Assembly (NCBI RefSeq): GCF_029846275.1
Contig: NZ_JARVWS010000001.1
Location: 1,550,001-1,614,000 of the forward strand
DNA from: Nocardioides sp. CER19
GTDB lineage: Bacteria > Actinomycetota > Actinomycetes > Propionibacteriales > Nocardioidaceae
DNA: 64,000 nucleotides
Direction: 5' to 3'
Under the pieces are notes generated by a model. The model saw only the letters and a program-made list of their open reading frames with translations. It was not told the DNA's origin and did no database searches. This document shows, piece after piece, positions 1 to 7,411 of the stretch. A program made the position numbers and the translations under genes. Each line of letters starts with the position of its first letter. Position 1 is the first letter of the stretch.

Positions 1-1014
1 CTGCTCGTCCTGCTCGGCCTGCTCGCGGTGCTGGGCGCGGTGCTGATCGTCTTCGCCGACCGCTACGCGCCGGTCACGCTGCTGCTGGTCCCGCTGCTCG
101 TCGCGAGCCTGCTCCTCGGGCCCCGGATCCTCCCGTGGTTCGTGGTCTTCGTGCTGACGCTGACGGTGGTGGCCGTCGTGGGCAGGCGGCTGCGCGACAT
201 CGTGATCATGCCCGCGGCCGTGACCGGCATCGGCATGGTCTTCCTGCTCGGGCTGGTCGTGCTGCTGACGTCGTTCCGCCGCTCCCGCCTGGGCGTCGCG
301 GGCTTCCAGGGCGAGTCGATGTTCGTCGACCTGCGCGACCGCATCCTCAACCAGGGCGGCATCCCGGCCCTGCCGGTCGACTGGCACGTGCAGTCGGCGC
401 TGGCCTCGGCGGGCGGCACCCTGTTCGCGGGTGACTTCGTGGTGGCCAGCCGGCCCGCGCCCGACCGGCTCGAGGTCGTCGTCGTCGACGTGTCCGGCAA
501 GGGCGAGCAGGCGGGCACCCGCGCGCTGCTGCTCTCCGGGGCGTTCAGCGGCATGCTCGGCGCGCTGGCGCCCGACCAGTTCCTGCCGGCCGCCAACGAC
601 TACCTCCTGCGCCTGGACTGGGAGGAGGGCTTCGCGACCGCGATCCACCTGTCCGTCGACCTCGTCAACGGCGCCTTCGAGCTGCGTACGGCGGGCCACC
701 CGCCCGCCGTCTGGCGCGCGGCCGGCTCGGGGCGGTGGAGCGTCATCGGCAGCGAGGGCCCGATCCTCGGCCTGATCCCGGGCGCCGAGTTCGACGTCGC
801 GACCGGCGTGCTCGCCCACGGCGATGCCGTGCTCCTCTACACCGACGGCATGGTCGAGCAGCCGCGCCGCGACATCGACCTCGGCATCGACCGCCTGGTC
901 GGAGAGGCCGAGTCGCTCCTGCGGGGCAACTTCGTGGACGCGGCCCAGCGGCTCGTCGACGCGCTCGGCTCCCGCAACGACGACCGGGCGATGATCGTGG
1001 TCAACCGGTTGTAG
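1..1014 (+). CDS. PP2C/SpoIIE-type serine phosphatase with membrane segments (5' end outside window)
   Basis: The frame is open from the first base, so the gene starts upstream of the window. The visible 337 residues begin with several hydrophobic stretches (about residues 1-95) that should be transmembrane helices. A SpoIIE/PP2C-like phosphatase domain follows. Its landmarks are GDFVVA, DVSGKGEQAG, GHPPAVW, LLYTDGMVE and NDDRAMIVV, and the acidic residues in the first, second and last of these normally bind Mn2+ or Mg2+. Known members dephosphorylate anti-anti-sigma factors such as SpoIIAA or RsbV. A role in stress or sigma-factor signalling at the membrane is inferred from the family. No partner-switching genes are visible nearby. 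The start and any N-terminal sensor domain cannot be judged. Confidence 0.85.
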   Translation: MLVLLGLLAVLGAVLIVFADRYAPVTLLLVPLLVASLLLGPRILPWFVVFVLTLTVVAVVGRRLRDIVIMPAAVTGIGMVFLLGLVVLLTSFRRSRLGVAGFQGESMFVDLRDRILNQGGIPALPVDWHVQSALASAGGTLFAGDFVVASRPAPDRLEVVVVDVSGKGEQAGTRALLLSGAFSGMLGALAPDQFLPAANDYLLRLDWEEGFATAIHLSVDLVNGAFELRTAGHPPAVWRAAGSGRWSVIGSEGPILGLIPGAEFDVATGVLAHGDAVLLYTDGMVEQPRRDIDLGIDRLVGEAESLLRGNFVDAAQRLVDALGSRNDDRAMIVVNRL

Positions 1015-1084
1015 CCGGATCGTGGTCCACAGGGCATGGCCGGTTGGGGACTCCGCCCCCTGGTGTGGCACCATTTCGCAGGTT

Positions 1085-1100
1085 CCCCACCATGGTGGGG
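1085..1100 (+). terminator. Short perfect palindrome between the phosphatase gene and tRNA-Gly
   Basis: CCCCACCATGGTGGGG is a perfect 16-base palindrome that could fold as a 6-bp GC-rich hairpin with a CATG loop. It lies 70 bp after the phosphatase stop and 5 bp before tRNA-Gly. It could end the upstream transcript or sit in the tRNA 5' leader. There is no T-tract, so a terminator role is only a guess. Confidence 0.3.
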
Positions 1101-1104
1101 CCGC

Positions 1105-1175
1105 GCGGATGTAGCTCAATGGTAGAGCCCCAGTCTTCCAAACTGGCTACGCGGGTTCGATTCCCGTCATCCGCT
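1105..1175 (+). tRNA. tRNA-Gly (anticodon TCC)
   Basis: The 71-nt sequence folds as a cloverleaf. The acceptor stem is GCGGATG (1105-1111) with CATCCGC (1168-1174), and the discriminator base is T at 1175. The anticodon stem CCAGT/ACTGG encloses the loop CTTCCAA, giving anticodon TCC at 1137-1139 for GGA codons. The T-arm contains GGTTCGATTCC. The CCA end is not encoded. Confidence 0.95.
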
Positions 1176-1213
1176 CGAACGACGGTCTCCGCTGCCCCGG
1201 GGACCCGAGATCG

Positions 1214-1286
1214 CGGGGCGTAGCGTAGTGGCTAGCGCGCCTGCTTTGGGAGCAGGAGACCGCAGGTTCGAGTCCTGTCGCCCCGA
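1214..1286 (+). tRNA. tRNA-Pro (anticodon TGG)
   Basis: The 73-nt cloverleaf has acceptor stem CGGGGCG (1214-1220) paired with CGCCCCG (1279-1285) and discriminator A at 1286. The anticodon stem CCTGC/GCAGG encloses TTTGGGA, giving anticodon TGG at 1247-1249 for CCA codons. The T-arm contains GGTTCGAGTCC. CCA is not encoded. It lies 38 bp after tRNA-Gly and 37 bp before tig, so it may share a transcript with the first. Confidence 0.95.
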
Positions 1287-1323
1287 CTGCTTCACCCGTT
1301 CAGTCAACTAGAGGAGAAACCCT

Positions 1324-2709
1324 GTGAAGAGCGCCGTCGAGACCTTGAGCCCGACCCGGGCCAAGCTGACCGTCGAGGTGCCCTTCGAGGAGCTCAAGCC
1401 GAGCCTCGACAAGGCATACAAGCAGATCGCCCAGCAGATCAACGTCCCTGGCTTCCGCAAGGGCAAGGTCCCGGCGGCCGTCATCGAGCGCCAGTTCCCG
1501 GGTGCCGCCCGCGACCAGGCCCTCAACGACATCCTCAACGTCAAGTACGTCGAGGCCCTGCAGGCCAACGACCTGACCCCGCTGGCCCAGCCCGAGGTCG
1601 AGGTCACCAAGTACGAGGACAACGGGCCGCTGGAGTTCACGGCGGAGGTCGACGTACGCCCCGAGTTCACGGTGCCCGACTACGACGGCATCGAGGCCCA
1701 GGTCGACGACCTCGAGGTCACCGACGAGGACGTCGCCGAGCAGGTCCAGGCGCTGCGCGAGCGGTTCGGCACCCTCAAGGACGTCGAGCGTCCGGCCGCC
1801 GAGGGCGACTTCGTCGTCATCGACCTGGTCGCCCGGCAGGACGGCGAGACCGTCGAGGGCGCCGAGGTCAGCGGCATGAGCTACCAGGTCGGCAAGGGCG
1901 GCATGCTCGACGGCCTCGACGAGGCGCTCACCGGCCTGTCGGCCGGCGAGGAGAAGACGTTCACGAGCCAGCTCGTCGGCGGCGACATGGTCGGCCAGGA
2001 CGTCGAGGTCACCGTCAAGGCGACCCAGGTCCAGGAGCAGGAGCTGCCCGAGGCCGACGACGACTTCGCGCAGCTGGCCAGCGAGTTCGACACCTTCGCC
2101 GAGCTCGAGGCCGACGTGCGTGAGCGGCTCGGCCGCGGCAAGCGCCTGGAGCAGGCCGCCGCCGCGCGTGACGCCGTGCTCGAGGCCCTGCTCGACAAGG
2201 TCGAGATCCCGCTGCCCGACACCCTCGTGACCGATGAGCTCAACGCCCGCCGCGAGAGCATCGAGCAGCAGCTCCAGTTCGCCGGCATGTCGATGGAGAA
2301 GTACCTCGAGGACGAGGGCCAGACCATCGAGGAGTTCGAGGCCGACCTCGAGCGCCGCGTCCGCGACGCCATCGCCGCGCAGATGCTGCTCGACCAGATC
2401 GCCCAGGGCTCCGACTTCGAGGTCACCAACGAGGACCTCACCGGCTACATCATCCGCCAGGCGCAGACGCAGGGTCAGGACCCGCAGCAGGCGTTCGCCC
2501 ACATCCAGGAGCACCCGCACCACCTCCAGGAGTACGCCGGCGAGATCGTGCGCGGCAAGGCGCTCGCGCAGATCGTCGAGTCCGCCAAGGTCACCGACAA
2601 GTCCGGCAACGCGGTGGAGCTGAAGAACCTCCGCCCCGACGGCACCATCGGTGAGCCCGAGGCCGAGTCGGACGAGGCCCCCGAGGCCGTCGCCGACGAC
2701 GCCGAGTGA
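1324..2709 (+). CDS. tig: Trigger factor, ribosome-associated chaperone and prolyl isomerase
   Basis: The 461-residue protein has the three trigger-factor parts. An N-terminal ribosome-binding domain (about 1-145) carries the signature NVPGFRKGKVP around residues 41-51. A FKBP-type peptidyl-prolyl isomerase domain (about 150-240) follows, then a long helical C-terminal arm and a very acidic tail. It binds at the ribosome exit tunnel, shields nascent chains and catalyses proline isomerisation. The GTG start at 1324 follows AGAGGAG at a normal distance. In actinobacteria tig usually precedes clpP1; here about 14.6 kb of other genes separates them. A GC-rich hairpin follows the stop. Confidence 0.97.
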   Translation: MKSAVETLSPTRAKLTVEVPFEELKPSLDKAYKQIAQQINVPGFRKGKVPAAVIERQFPGAARDQALNDILNVKYVEALQANDLTPLAQPEVEVTKYEDNGPLEFTAEVDVRPEFTVPDYDGIEAQVDDLEVTDEDVAEQVQALRERFGTLKDVERPAAEGDFVVIDLVARQDGETVEGAEVSGMSYQVGKGGMLDGLDEALTGLSAGEEKTFTSQLVGGDMVGQDVEVTVKATQVQEQELPEADDDFAQLASEFDTFAELEADVRERLGRGKRLEQAAAARDAVLEALLDKVEIPLPDTLVTDELNARRESIEQQLQFAGMSMEKYLEDEGQTIEEFEADLERRVRDAIAAQMLLDQIAQGSDFEVTNEDLTGYIIRQAQTQGQDPQQAFAHIQEHPHHLQEYAGEIVRGKALAQIVESAKVTDKSGNAVELKNLRPDGTIGEPEAESDEAPEAVADDAE

Positions 2710-2725
2710 CGCACGTCTGATCGCA

Positions 2726-2767
2726 GCCGAAGGCGTCCGGTCCCCTCGGGGGCCGGGCGCCTTCGGC
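2726..2767 (+). terminator. Hairpin terminator after tig
   Basis: The outer stem GCCGAAGGCG (2726-2735) pairs with CGCCTTCGGC (2758-2767), and there is a second stem inside (CCGG with CCGG around TCCCCTCGGGGG). It begins 17 bp after the tig stop. There is no T-run, as is common for actinobacterial terminators. Confidence 0.65.
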
Positions 2768-2826
2768 GTTCTCGAGGGTGCCTCGGCTGACGGCCGGCGA
2801 CCGGCGGACCTGGGAGACTGGCGCGC

Positions 2827-3699
2827 ATGGCCGTTCCGATCTCGCCCGACCACGGGGGTCCGTCCGACGGCCTGGTCCGGCTCGGGCGATGGCTGGCCGG
2901 GCGGGTCGTCGTCGAGCCGCTCGCCAGGATCGCCGGTGACGCCCGCCGGCAGCGGCCGTCGCTGTCGCTGCGCGTCGACGGCCATGACCGGGCGGTCGAG
3001 CCGGGCGTGGCCGCCCGGCTCGCGCGCGACGCGTCCGGGCGGGTGCTGGTCCTCGTGCCGGCGTCCGGCGGCGACGAGCGCACCTGGCGGCGCGGGGTCG
3101 ACGGCACCGGCGCGACCTACGGCGACCGCTTGGCCGCCGTGCTCGGCTGGTCACCTGTTCCCCTGCGCCACGACGGCGCCGGCGATCCGGAGGACGGGCT
3201 CGTCCTCGGTGCGCTCCTGCAGCGGCTGGTGGAGTCATGGCCGGTACCGGTGACCCGGCTGGTGCTCGTCGCCGAGGGCGACGCCGGCCTCCTCGTCCGC
3301 GGCGCGCTGGCCGTGCGCCAGCCCGGCTGCCGCCCGTGGACCGACCTCGTCACCGAGCTGGTCATGCTCGGAACGCCGCAGCTGGGAACCGCCGGCGAGC
3401 CCCGCCCGGGGATCGGGCGCCGGCTGGAGGAGGACCTCGCGGGGCTGGTCGTCGTGGGACCGGAGGTGCTCGATGTGCCGCCGCTCGGCCACGTCGACTA
3501 CCTGGTCGTCACCGACCGCGCCGCGAGCCGCCCGCACCCGGTCGGCCGGGCGCTCGGCGGTCTGCTCCGCTGGCGGCGGCGGTCGCGTCGCGTGCACGAC
3601 CTCTTCCCGACCGCCGAGCGCTTCGAGGTGTCGACGCGGGCGCACCCGCTCGTCAACCACCCGGAGATCCACGACGCGCTGCTGCGCTGGCTCGCCTGA
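2827..3699 (+). CDS. Lipase/esterase-like alpha/beta-hydrolase fold protein without a visible catalytic serine
   Basis: This is a 290-residue protein, probably cytoplasmic, with no signal peptide. Its spacing of features recalls PGAP1-like or triacylglycerol-lipase-like alpha/beta hydrolases. VLVLVPASGGDERTWRRG (about 77-94) sits where active enzymes have the HG oxyanion motif. LVLVAEGDAGLLVRGAL sits at the nucleophile elbow, where GHSMGG is expected. LGTPQLGT and a C-terminal HPLVNHPEIHDALLRWL match the late part of the fold and its likely catalytic-His region. The nucleophile Ser and the oxyanion HG are replaced, so it may be a pseudo-hydrolase. It lies between tig and the inositol regulator and meets the latter tail to tail with no gap. 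The fold assignment is moderate and the function unknown. Confidence 0.6.
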   Translation: MAVPISPDHGGPSDGLVRLGRWLAGRVVVEPLARIAGDARRQRPSLSLRVDGHDRAVEPGVAARLARDASGRVLVLVPASGGDERTWRRGVDGTGATYGDRLAAVLGWSPVPLRHDGAGDPEDGLVLGALLQRLVESWPVPVTRLVLVAEGDAGLLVRGALAVRQPGCRPWTDLVTELVMLGTPQLGTAGEPRPGIGRRLEEDLAGLVVVGPEVLDVPPLGHVDYLVVTDRAASRPHPVGRALGGLLRWRRRSRRVHDLFPTAERFEVSTRAHPLVNHPEIHDALLRWLA

Positions 3700-4440
3700 T
3701 CAGCGCTCGACGACGGTGACCTCGATCGAGTAGGAGTCCGGTCGGTAGCAGTGGTCGCCGTACTCCACGGCCCGGCCCGAGTCGCCGTACGCCGTCCGCT
3801 GCATCGTGAGCAGCGCCTGCCCGGGCGCGACGTCGAGCAGCTCGCCCTCGGCGGCGGTCGATCCCCGAGCGCCGATCCGCTGGCGGGCGATCCGCAGGTG
3901 CACGCCGCGCTCGCGGAGCAGCTCGTAGAGGCCGCGCGACTCCAGCTCGTCGTCCTCCGCGGTCAGGACGTCCGCCGGGAGCCAGTTGCGCAGCAGCGCC
4001 AGGGGTGCCCCGCCGGCGCGGCGCACCCGTTCGAGGCGCCGGACGTCGCTGCCGGGCGCCAGCCCGAGCTGCTCCGCGACGTCGGCCGGTGCGGGCTCGA
4101 CCCGGTTGACGAGGACGCTCGTGCTGGGCGTGCGGCCCTCGGCGGCGAGGTCGTCGTAGAGGCTGGTCAGCTCCAGCTCCCGCCGCATGCGTCCGTGCAC
4201 GACCTGGGTGCCGACGCCCCGCTTGCGCACCAGGAGGCCTTTGCCCACCAGCTCCTCGATCGCCCGCCGCATCGTGGGCCGGGACAGCCCGAGCTGGTCG
4301 GCCAGGGCGATCTCGTTCTCCAGCTTGGTGCCGGCGGGCAGCGTGCCGTCGTCGATGGCCTCGGCCAGCTGGGTCGCGATCTGGTGGTAGAGCGGCACGG
4401 GGCTCCGCCTGTCGACCCTGAGCCGGAGTCCCTCGGTCAT
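3700..4440 (-). CDS. GntR-family repressor with UTRA effector domain, probably of the inositol operon
   Basis: The 246-residue regulator has an N-terminal winged helix (about 10-75; PLYHQIATQLAEAID, LGLSRPTMRRAIEEL) and a C-terminal UTRA domain (about 95-240) of the HutC subfamily, which usually binds a sugar or metabolite. It is divergent from the inositol operon and shares its control region, so it is probably the local regulator (inference from position). The ATG at 4440 is preferred because TACGAT lies exactly 7 nt upstream on the coding strand, a leaderless layout. An in-frame ATG at 4449 would overlap that -10. A TGTC-CT-GACA palindrome lies between the two divergent promoters. Confidence 0.85.
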   Translation of the reverse strand: MTEGLRLRVDRRSPVPLYHQIATQLAEAIDDGTLPAGTKLENEIALADQLGLSRPTMRRAIEELVGKGLLVRKRGVGTQVVHGRMRRELELTSLYDDLAAEGRTPSTSVLVNRVEPAPADVAEQLGLAPGSDVRRLERVRRAGGAPLALLRNWLPADVLTAEDDELESRGLYELLRERGVHLRIARQRIGARGSTAAEGELLDVAPGQALLTMQRTAYGDSGRAVEYGDHCYRPDSYSIEVTVVER

Positions 4441-4447
4441 GGAGCGC

Positions 4448-4453
4448 ATCGTA
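4448..4453 (-). promoter_or_regulatory. -10 element of the leaderless gntR-type gene
   Basis: TACGAT on the minus strand is followed after 7 nt by the ATG at 4440. This matches the leaderless TANNNT-N7-start pattern seen repeatedly in this window. Confidence 0.5.
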
Positions 4454-4478
4454 GACCGCCGACGTCACGATGACCGTA

Positions 4479-4488
4479 TGTCCTGACA
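4479..4488. promoter_or_regulatory. Candidate operator palindrome TGTC-CT-GACA in the gntR/iol intergenic region
   Basis: TGTCCTGACA has perfect 4-bp arms around CT. It lies 5 bp upstream of the inositol operon -35 box and about 25 bp upstream of the regulator's -10. One bound dimer could therefore affect both promoters. GntR-family operators are short palindromes, but binding of this protein here is inferred only from position. Confidence 0.45.
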
Positions 4489-4493
4489 AAGCG

Positions 4494-4522
4494 TTGACGG
4501 CGACCGGGCGGCGCACTAGAAA
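4494..4522 (+). promoter_or_regulatory. Promoter of the inositol operon
   Basis: TTGACG at 4494-4499 and TAGAAA at 4517-4522 are separated by exactly 17 bp, close to the housekeeping sigma consensus. Transcription would start near 4529, giving a leader of about 40 nt before the ATG at 4570. Confidence 0.65.
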
Positions 4523-4528
4523 CGTCCT

Positions 4529-4549
4529 GTGGCAACCGCCACACGCGGT
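4529..4549 (+). promoter_or_regulatory. Overlapping inverted repeats at the inositol operon start site
   Basis: GTGGC-AACC-GCCAC (4529-4542) and ACCGC-CACAC-GCGGT (4535-4549) overlap at and just after the predicted transcription start. They could be a second operator or mutually exclusive mRNA hairpins just before the ribosome-binding site. Only the symmetry is certain. Confidence 0.35.
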
Positions 4550-4569
4550 GGTCGGGTGAAAGGTGTCGG

Positions 4570-5571
4570 ATGCGGATCGGCTTCCTCGGTGTGGGACGGA
4601 TCGGCGTGTCGCACGCCGCCGTCGTCGCCCAGCACCCTGCCGTCGAGGAGGTCGTCGTCGCCGACGCCGACCCGGCGCGCGCCCGCGAGGTCGCGCAGCG
4701 GTTCGGGGCGAGAGCCGTCGAGACCGCGGACGAGGTCTTCGCGGCCGGCGTCGACGGGCTGGTCGTGGCGACCGCGACCGACAGCCACGCGGACCTGATC
4801 CTGCGCGGGGCGGCCGGCGGACTGCCGGTGTTCTGCGAGAAGCCGGTCGCGCTCGACGTCCCCGGCACGCTGCGGGTGCGCGACGCGGTCGCCTCGGCCG
4901 GCACCCCGGTCCAGATCGGCTTCCAGCGCCGGTTCGACGCCGGCTACATCGCCGCCCGGAACGCGGTCAATCGGGGGAGCCTCGGGGAGCTGCGTCGCGT
5001 CCACGCGGTCACGGCGGACCCGCATCCGCCGAGCGCCGCCTTCATCCCGACCAGCGGCGGCATCTACCGCGACTGCCTCATCCATGACTTCGACGCCATC
5101 CGGTGGGTGACCGGCCGCGAGATCGTCGAGGTGACCGCGGTCGGCACCAACCGAGGCGCCGCCTTCTTCGGCGAAGCCGGCGACGTCGACGAGACCGTCG
5201 TGCTCCTCACCCTCGACGACGGCACCCTCGGCACGGTCCACGGGTCGCGCTACAACGGCGGCGGCTACGACGTCCGGCTCGAGGTCGCGGGCACGAGGGG
5301 CACGGCCGCGGTCGGCCTCGACGACCACGCCGCCCTGTGGTCGGCCGAGCCCGGCGTCGCGTTTCCGGCCGACGAGCCGCACCCGACGTTCTGGGAGCGG
5401 TTCGCCCCGGCGTACGCCGCCGAGATCAACGCCTTCCTCGACGTGGTGCGCGACGGCTCACCGAGCCCGTGCGGGGTGGACGAGGCGTTGGAGGCGCTCT
5501 ACGTCGCCGAGGCGGCCACCCTCTCGCGCGTCGAGGGCCGGCGTGTGGACGTCGCGGAGGTGCGCAAGTGA
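4570..5571 (+). CDS. iolG: Inositol 2-dehydrogenase-like Gfo/Idh/MocA oxidoreductase
   Basis: The 333-residue protein has an N-terminal Rossmann domain (GFLGVGRIG at residues 4-12) and the family EKP motif (residues about 94-96) carrying the catalytic Lys. A C-terminal domain holds RDCLIHDFD, with the Asp-x3-His pair expected of inositol dehydrogenases. It should oxidise myo-inositol to 2-keto-myo-inositol with NAD+. It is the first gene of the operon and is preceded by AAAGGTG. Its GTGA overlap with the next gene suggests translational coupling. A second, diverged copy lies at 14358. The exact inositol isomer used cannot be read from sequence. Confidence 0.85.
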   Translation: MRIGFLGVGRIGVSHAAVVAQHPAVEEVVVADADPARAREVAQRFGARAVETADEVFAAGVDGLVVATATDSHADLILRGAAGGLPVFCEKPVALDVPGTLRVRDAVASAGTPVQIGFQRRFDAGYIAARNAVNRGSLGELRRVHAVTADPHPPSAAFIPTSGGIYRDCLIHDFDAIRWVTGREIVEVTAVGTNRGAAFFGEAGDVDETVVLLTLDDGTLGTVHGSRYNGGGYDVRLEVAGTRGTAAVGLDDHAALWSAEPGVAFPADEPHPTFWERFAPAYAAEINAFLDVVRDGSPSPCGVDEALEALYVAEAATLSRVEGRRVDVAEVRK

Positions 5572-6452
5572 CGGCCCCGGGCGGCGCGGTGGCGAGCCGG
5601 GTCGCCGGCGCTCCGATCTCCTGGGGCGTCTGCGAGGTGCCCGGCTGGGGCCACCAGCTCGCGCCCGACCGGGTGCTCGCCGAGATGTCGGGCCTCGGCC
5701 TCGCGGCCACCGAGCTCGGCCCGGACGGCTTCCTGCCGGCCGACCCGCTCGCGGCGGCCGACCTGCTCGCCGCGCACGGGCTGCGAGCGGTCGGCGGCTT
5801 CGTGCCGGTCGTCCTCTTCGACCCGGGCGCCGACCCGCTTCCCGGCGTCGAGCGCGTCCTCGGGCACTTCGTCGCCGCCGGTGCGACCAGCCTCGTCCTG
5901 GCGGCGGCCTCCGGCTTCGACGGGTACGACGCCCGGCCCGTGCTCGACGACGCCCAGTGGAAGACGCTCGTCGCGAGCCTCGACCGGATCCGCGACGCGG
6001 CCGGCGAGCGTGGCATCGCGGCCACCCTCCACCCGCATGTCGGCACCGTGGTCGAGACCCGGCCGGAGGTGGAGCGTGTCCTCGACGGCAGCTCGATCGG
6101 CCTCACTCTCGACACCGGCCACCTGCTGGTCGGGGGCACCGACCCCGTGGCGCTCGCCCTCGACGCGGCTGACCGGATCGCCCACACCCACCTCAAGGAC
6201 GTCGATGTGACGACCGCGGAGCGGGTCCGCGCCGGGGAGCTGACCTACCACGAGGCCGTCCGACAGGGCCTCTACCGGCCCCTCGGCCGCGGCGACGTCG
6301 ACATCGCCGCGATCGTCAGGGGCCTCGAGTCCGCCGGCTACCGGGGGTGGTACGTCATGGAGCAGGACACGGTGCTCGCCGACGAGCCGCCGCCCGGACC
6401 GCCCGCTGACGTGCGGGCCTCGCTGGAGTTCCTCCTCGGGGTGGCGTCGTGA
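5568..6452 (+). CDS. iolE: IolE-type 2-keto-myo-inositol dehydratase (TIM-barrel)
   Basis: The 294-residue protein belongs to the xylose-isomerase-like TIM-barrel family. The N-terminal APISWGVCEVPGWG is typical of actinobacterial IolE-like proteins. Likely metal and substrate residues lie in TLHPHVGT, LDTGHLL and IAHTHLKDVD. The expected reaction is dehydration of 2-keto-myo-inositol to the diketone used by IolD. The GTG start at 5568 overlaps the iolG stop as GTGA, and its own stop overlaps the iolC start in the same way. The same fold includes isomerases such as IolI. The operon context favours dehydratase. Confidence 0.8.
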   Translation: MTAPGGAVASRVAGAPISWGVCEVPGWGHQLAPDRVLAEMSGLGLAATELGPDGFLPADPLAAADLLAAHGLRAVGGFVPVVLFDPGADPLPGVERVLGHFVAAGATSLVLAAASGFDGYDARPVLDDAQWKTLVASLDRIRDAAGERGIAATLHPHVGTVVETRPEVERVLDGSSIGLTLDTGHLLVGGTDPVALALDAADRIAHTHLKDVDVTTAERVRAGELTYHEAVRQGLYRPLGRGDVDIAAIVRGLESAGYRGWYVMEQDTVLADEPPPGPPADVRASLEFLLGVAS

Positions 6453-7411
6453 GCGGTCTCGAGGTTCTCACGATGGGCCGGGTCAGCGCGGACATCTACC
6501 CCCAGCAGGTCGGCGTACCGCTCGAGCGGGTGACCACCTTCGGGCGCTACCTCGGCGGCAGCCCCACCAACGTCGCGGTGGCCGCCACCCGGCACGGCCG
6601 GCGCAGCGCGGTGATCACGCGGACGGGCGACGACCCGTTCGGGCGCTTCGTGCACGAGGCGCTGCAGGGGTTCGGCGTCGACGACCGGTTCGTCTCGGCG
6701 GTCCCGGAGTGGCCGACGCCGGTGGCGTTCTGCGAGATCTTCCCGCCGGACGACTTCCCGCTCTACTTCTACCGGACGCCCACCGCCCCCGACCTGGAGA
6801 TCCGCGCGGACGAGCTCGACCTCGACGCGATCGCCGGGGCCGGCGTCTTCTGGGTGACGGTCACCGGGCTGTGCCAGGAGCCGAGCCGGAGCGCGACGCT
6901 GGCCGCTCTCGAGCACCGCTCGCGGACCAACCCGGACGGCTTCACGGTGCTCGACCTCGACTACCGGGCGATGTTCTGGGACTCCGCCGAGGAGGCCACG
7001 CGGGAGGTCGCCCGCGCGTTGCCCCACGCCACGGTCGCGGTCGGCAACCGCGAGGAGTGCGAGGTGGCGGTGGGCGAGACGGAGCCGGCACGAGCCGCGA
7101 CCGCGTTGAGGGGGCGCGGTGTGCGGGTCGCGGTCGTCAAGCAGGGTCCCCGCGGGGTCCTGGGTGTCGACGACACCGGCTCCGTCGAGGTGCCGCCCGT
7201 GCCGGTCGAGGTCGTCAACGGCCTCGGCGCGGGCGATGCGTTCGGCGGAGCCCTGTGCCACGGCCTGTTGGCAGGCTGGCCGCTGGAGCAGATCCTCCGG
7301 TACGCCAACGCGGCCGGTGCGTACGTCGCCGGCCAGCTCTCGTGCTCCGACGTCATGCCGACGCCGGAACAGGTCGAGCGGATGCTCGGGAAGGAGTCGG
7401 TCAGTGGTTGA
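6449..7411 (+). CDS. iolC: 5-dehydro-2-deoxygluconokinase (PfkB family)
   Basis: The 320-residue sugar kinase has both PfkB signatures. GGSPTNVAVAATRHG lies near residues 34-48. NGLGAGDAFGGALC near residues 255-268 contains the catalytic Asp of GAGD. MGRVSADIYPQQ at the N terminus is typical of IolC. It phosphorylates 5-dehydro-2-deoxy-D-gluconate, the step before the aldolase. The GTG start overlaps the iolE stop, and the 3' end overlaps the aldolase gene by 8 nt. Confidence 0.9.
   Translation: MSGLEVLTMGRVSADIYPQQVGVPLERVTTFGRYLGGSPTNVAVAATRHGRRSAVITRTGDDPFGRFVHEALQGFGVDDRFVSAVPEWPTPVAFCEIFPPDDFPLYFYRTPTAPDLEIRADELDLDAIAGAGVFWVTVTGLCQEPSRSATLAALEHRSRTNPDGFTVLDLDYRAMFWDSAEEATREVARALPHATVAVGNREECEVAVGETEPARAATALRGRGVRVAVVKQGPRGVLGVDDTGSVEVPPVPVEVVNGLGAGDAFGGALCHGLLAGWPLEQILRYANAAGAYVAGQLSCSDVMPTPEQVERMLGKESVSG

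Noticed and set aside
1300..2985. Minus-strand open frame opposite tig rich in Leu, Asp and Val
   Set aside because: The composition is the antisense image of tig codons and no motif is visible.
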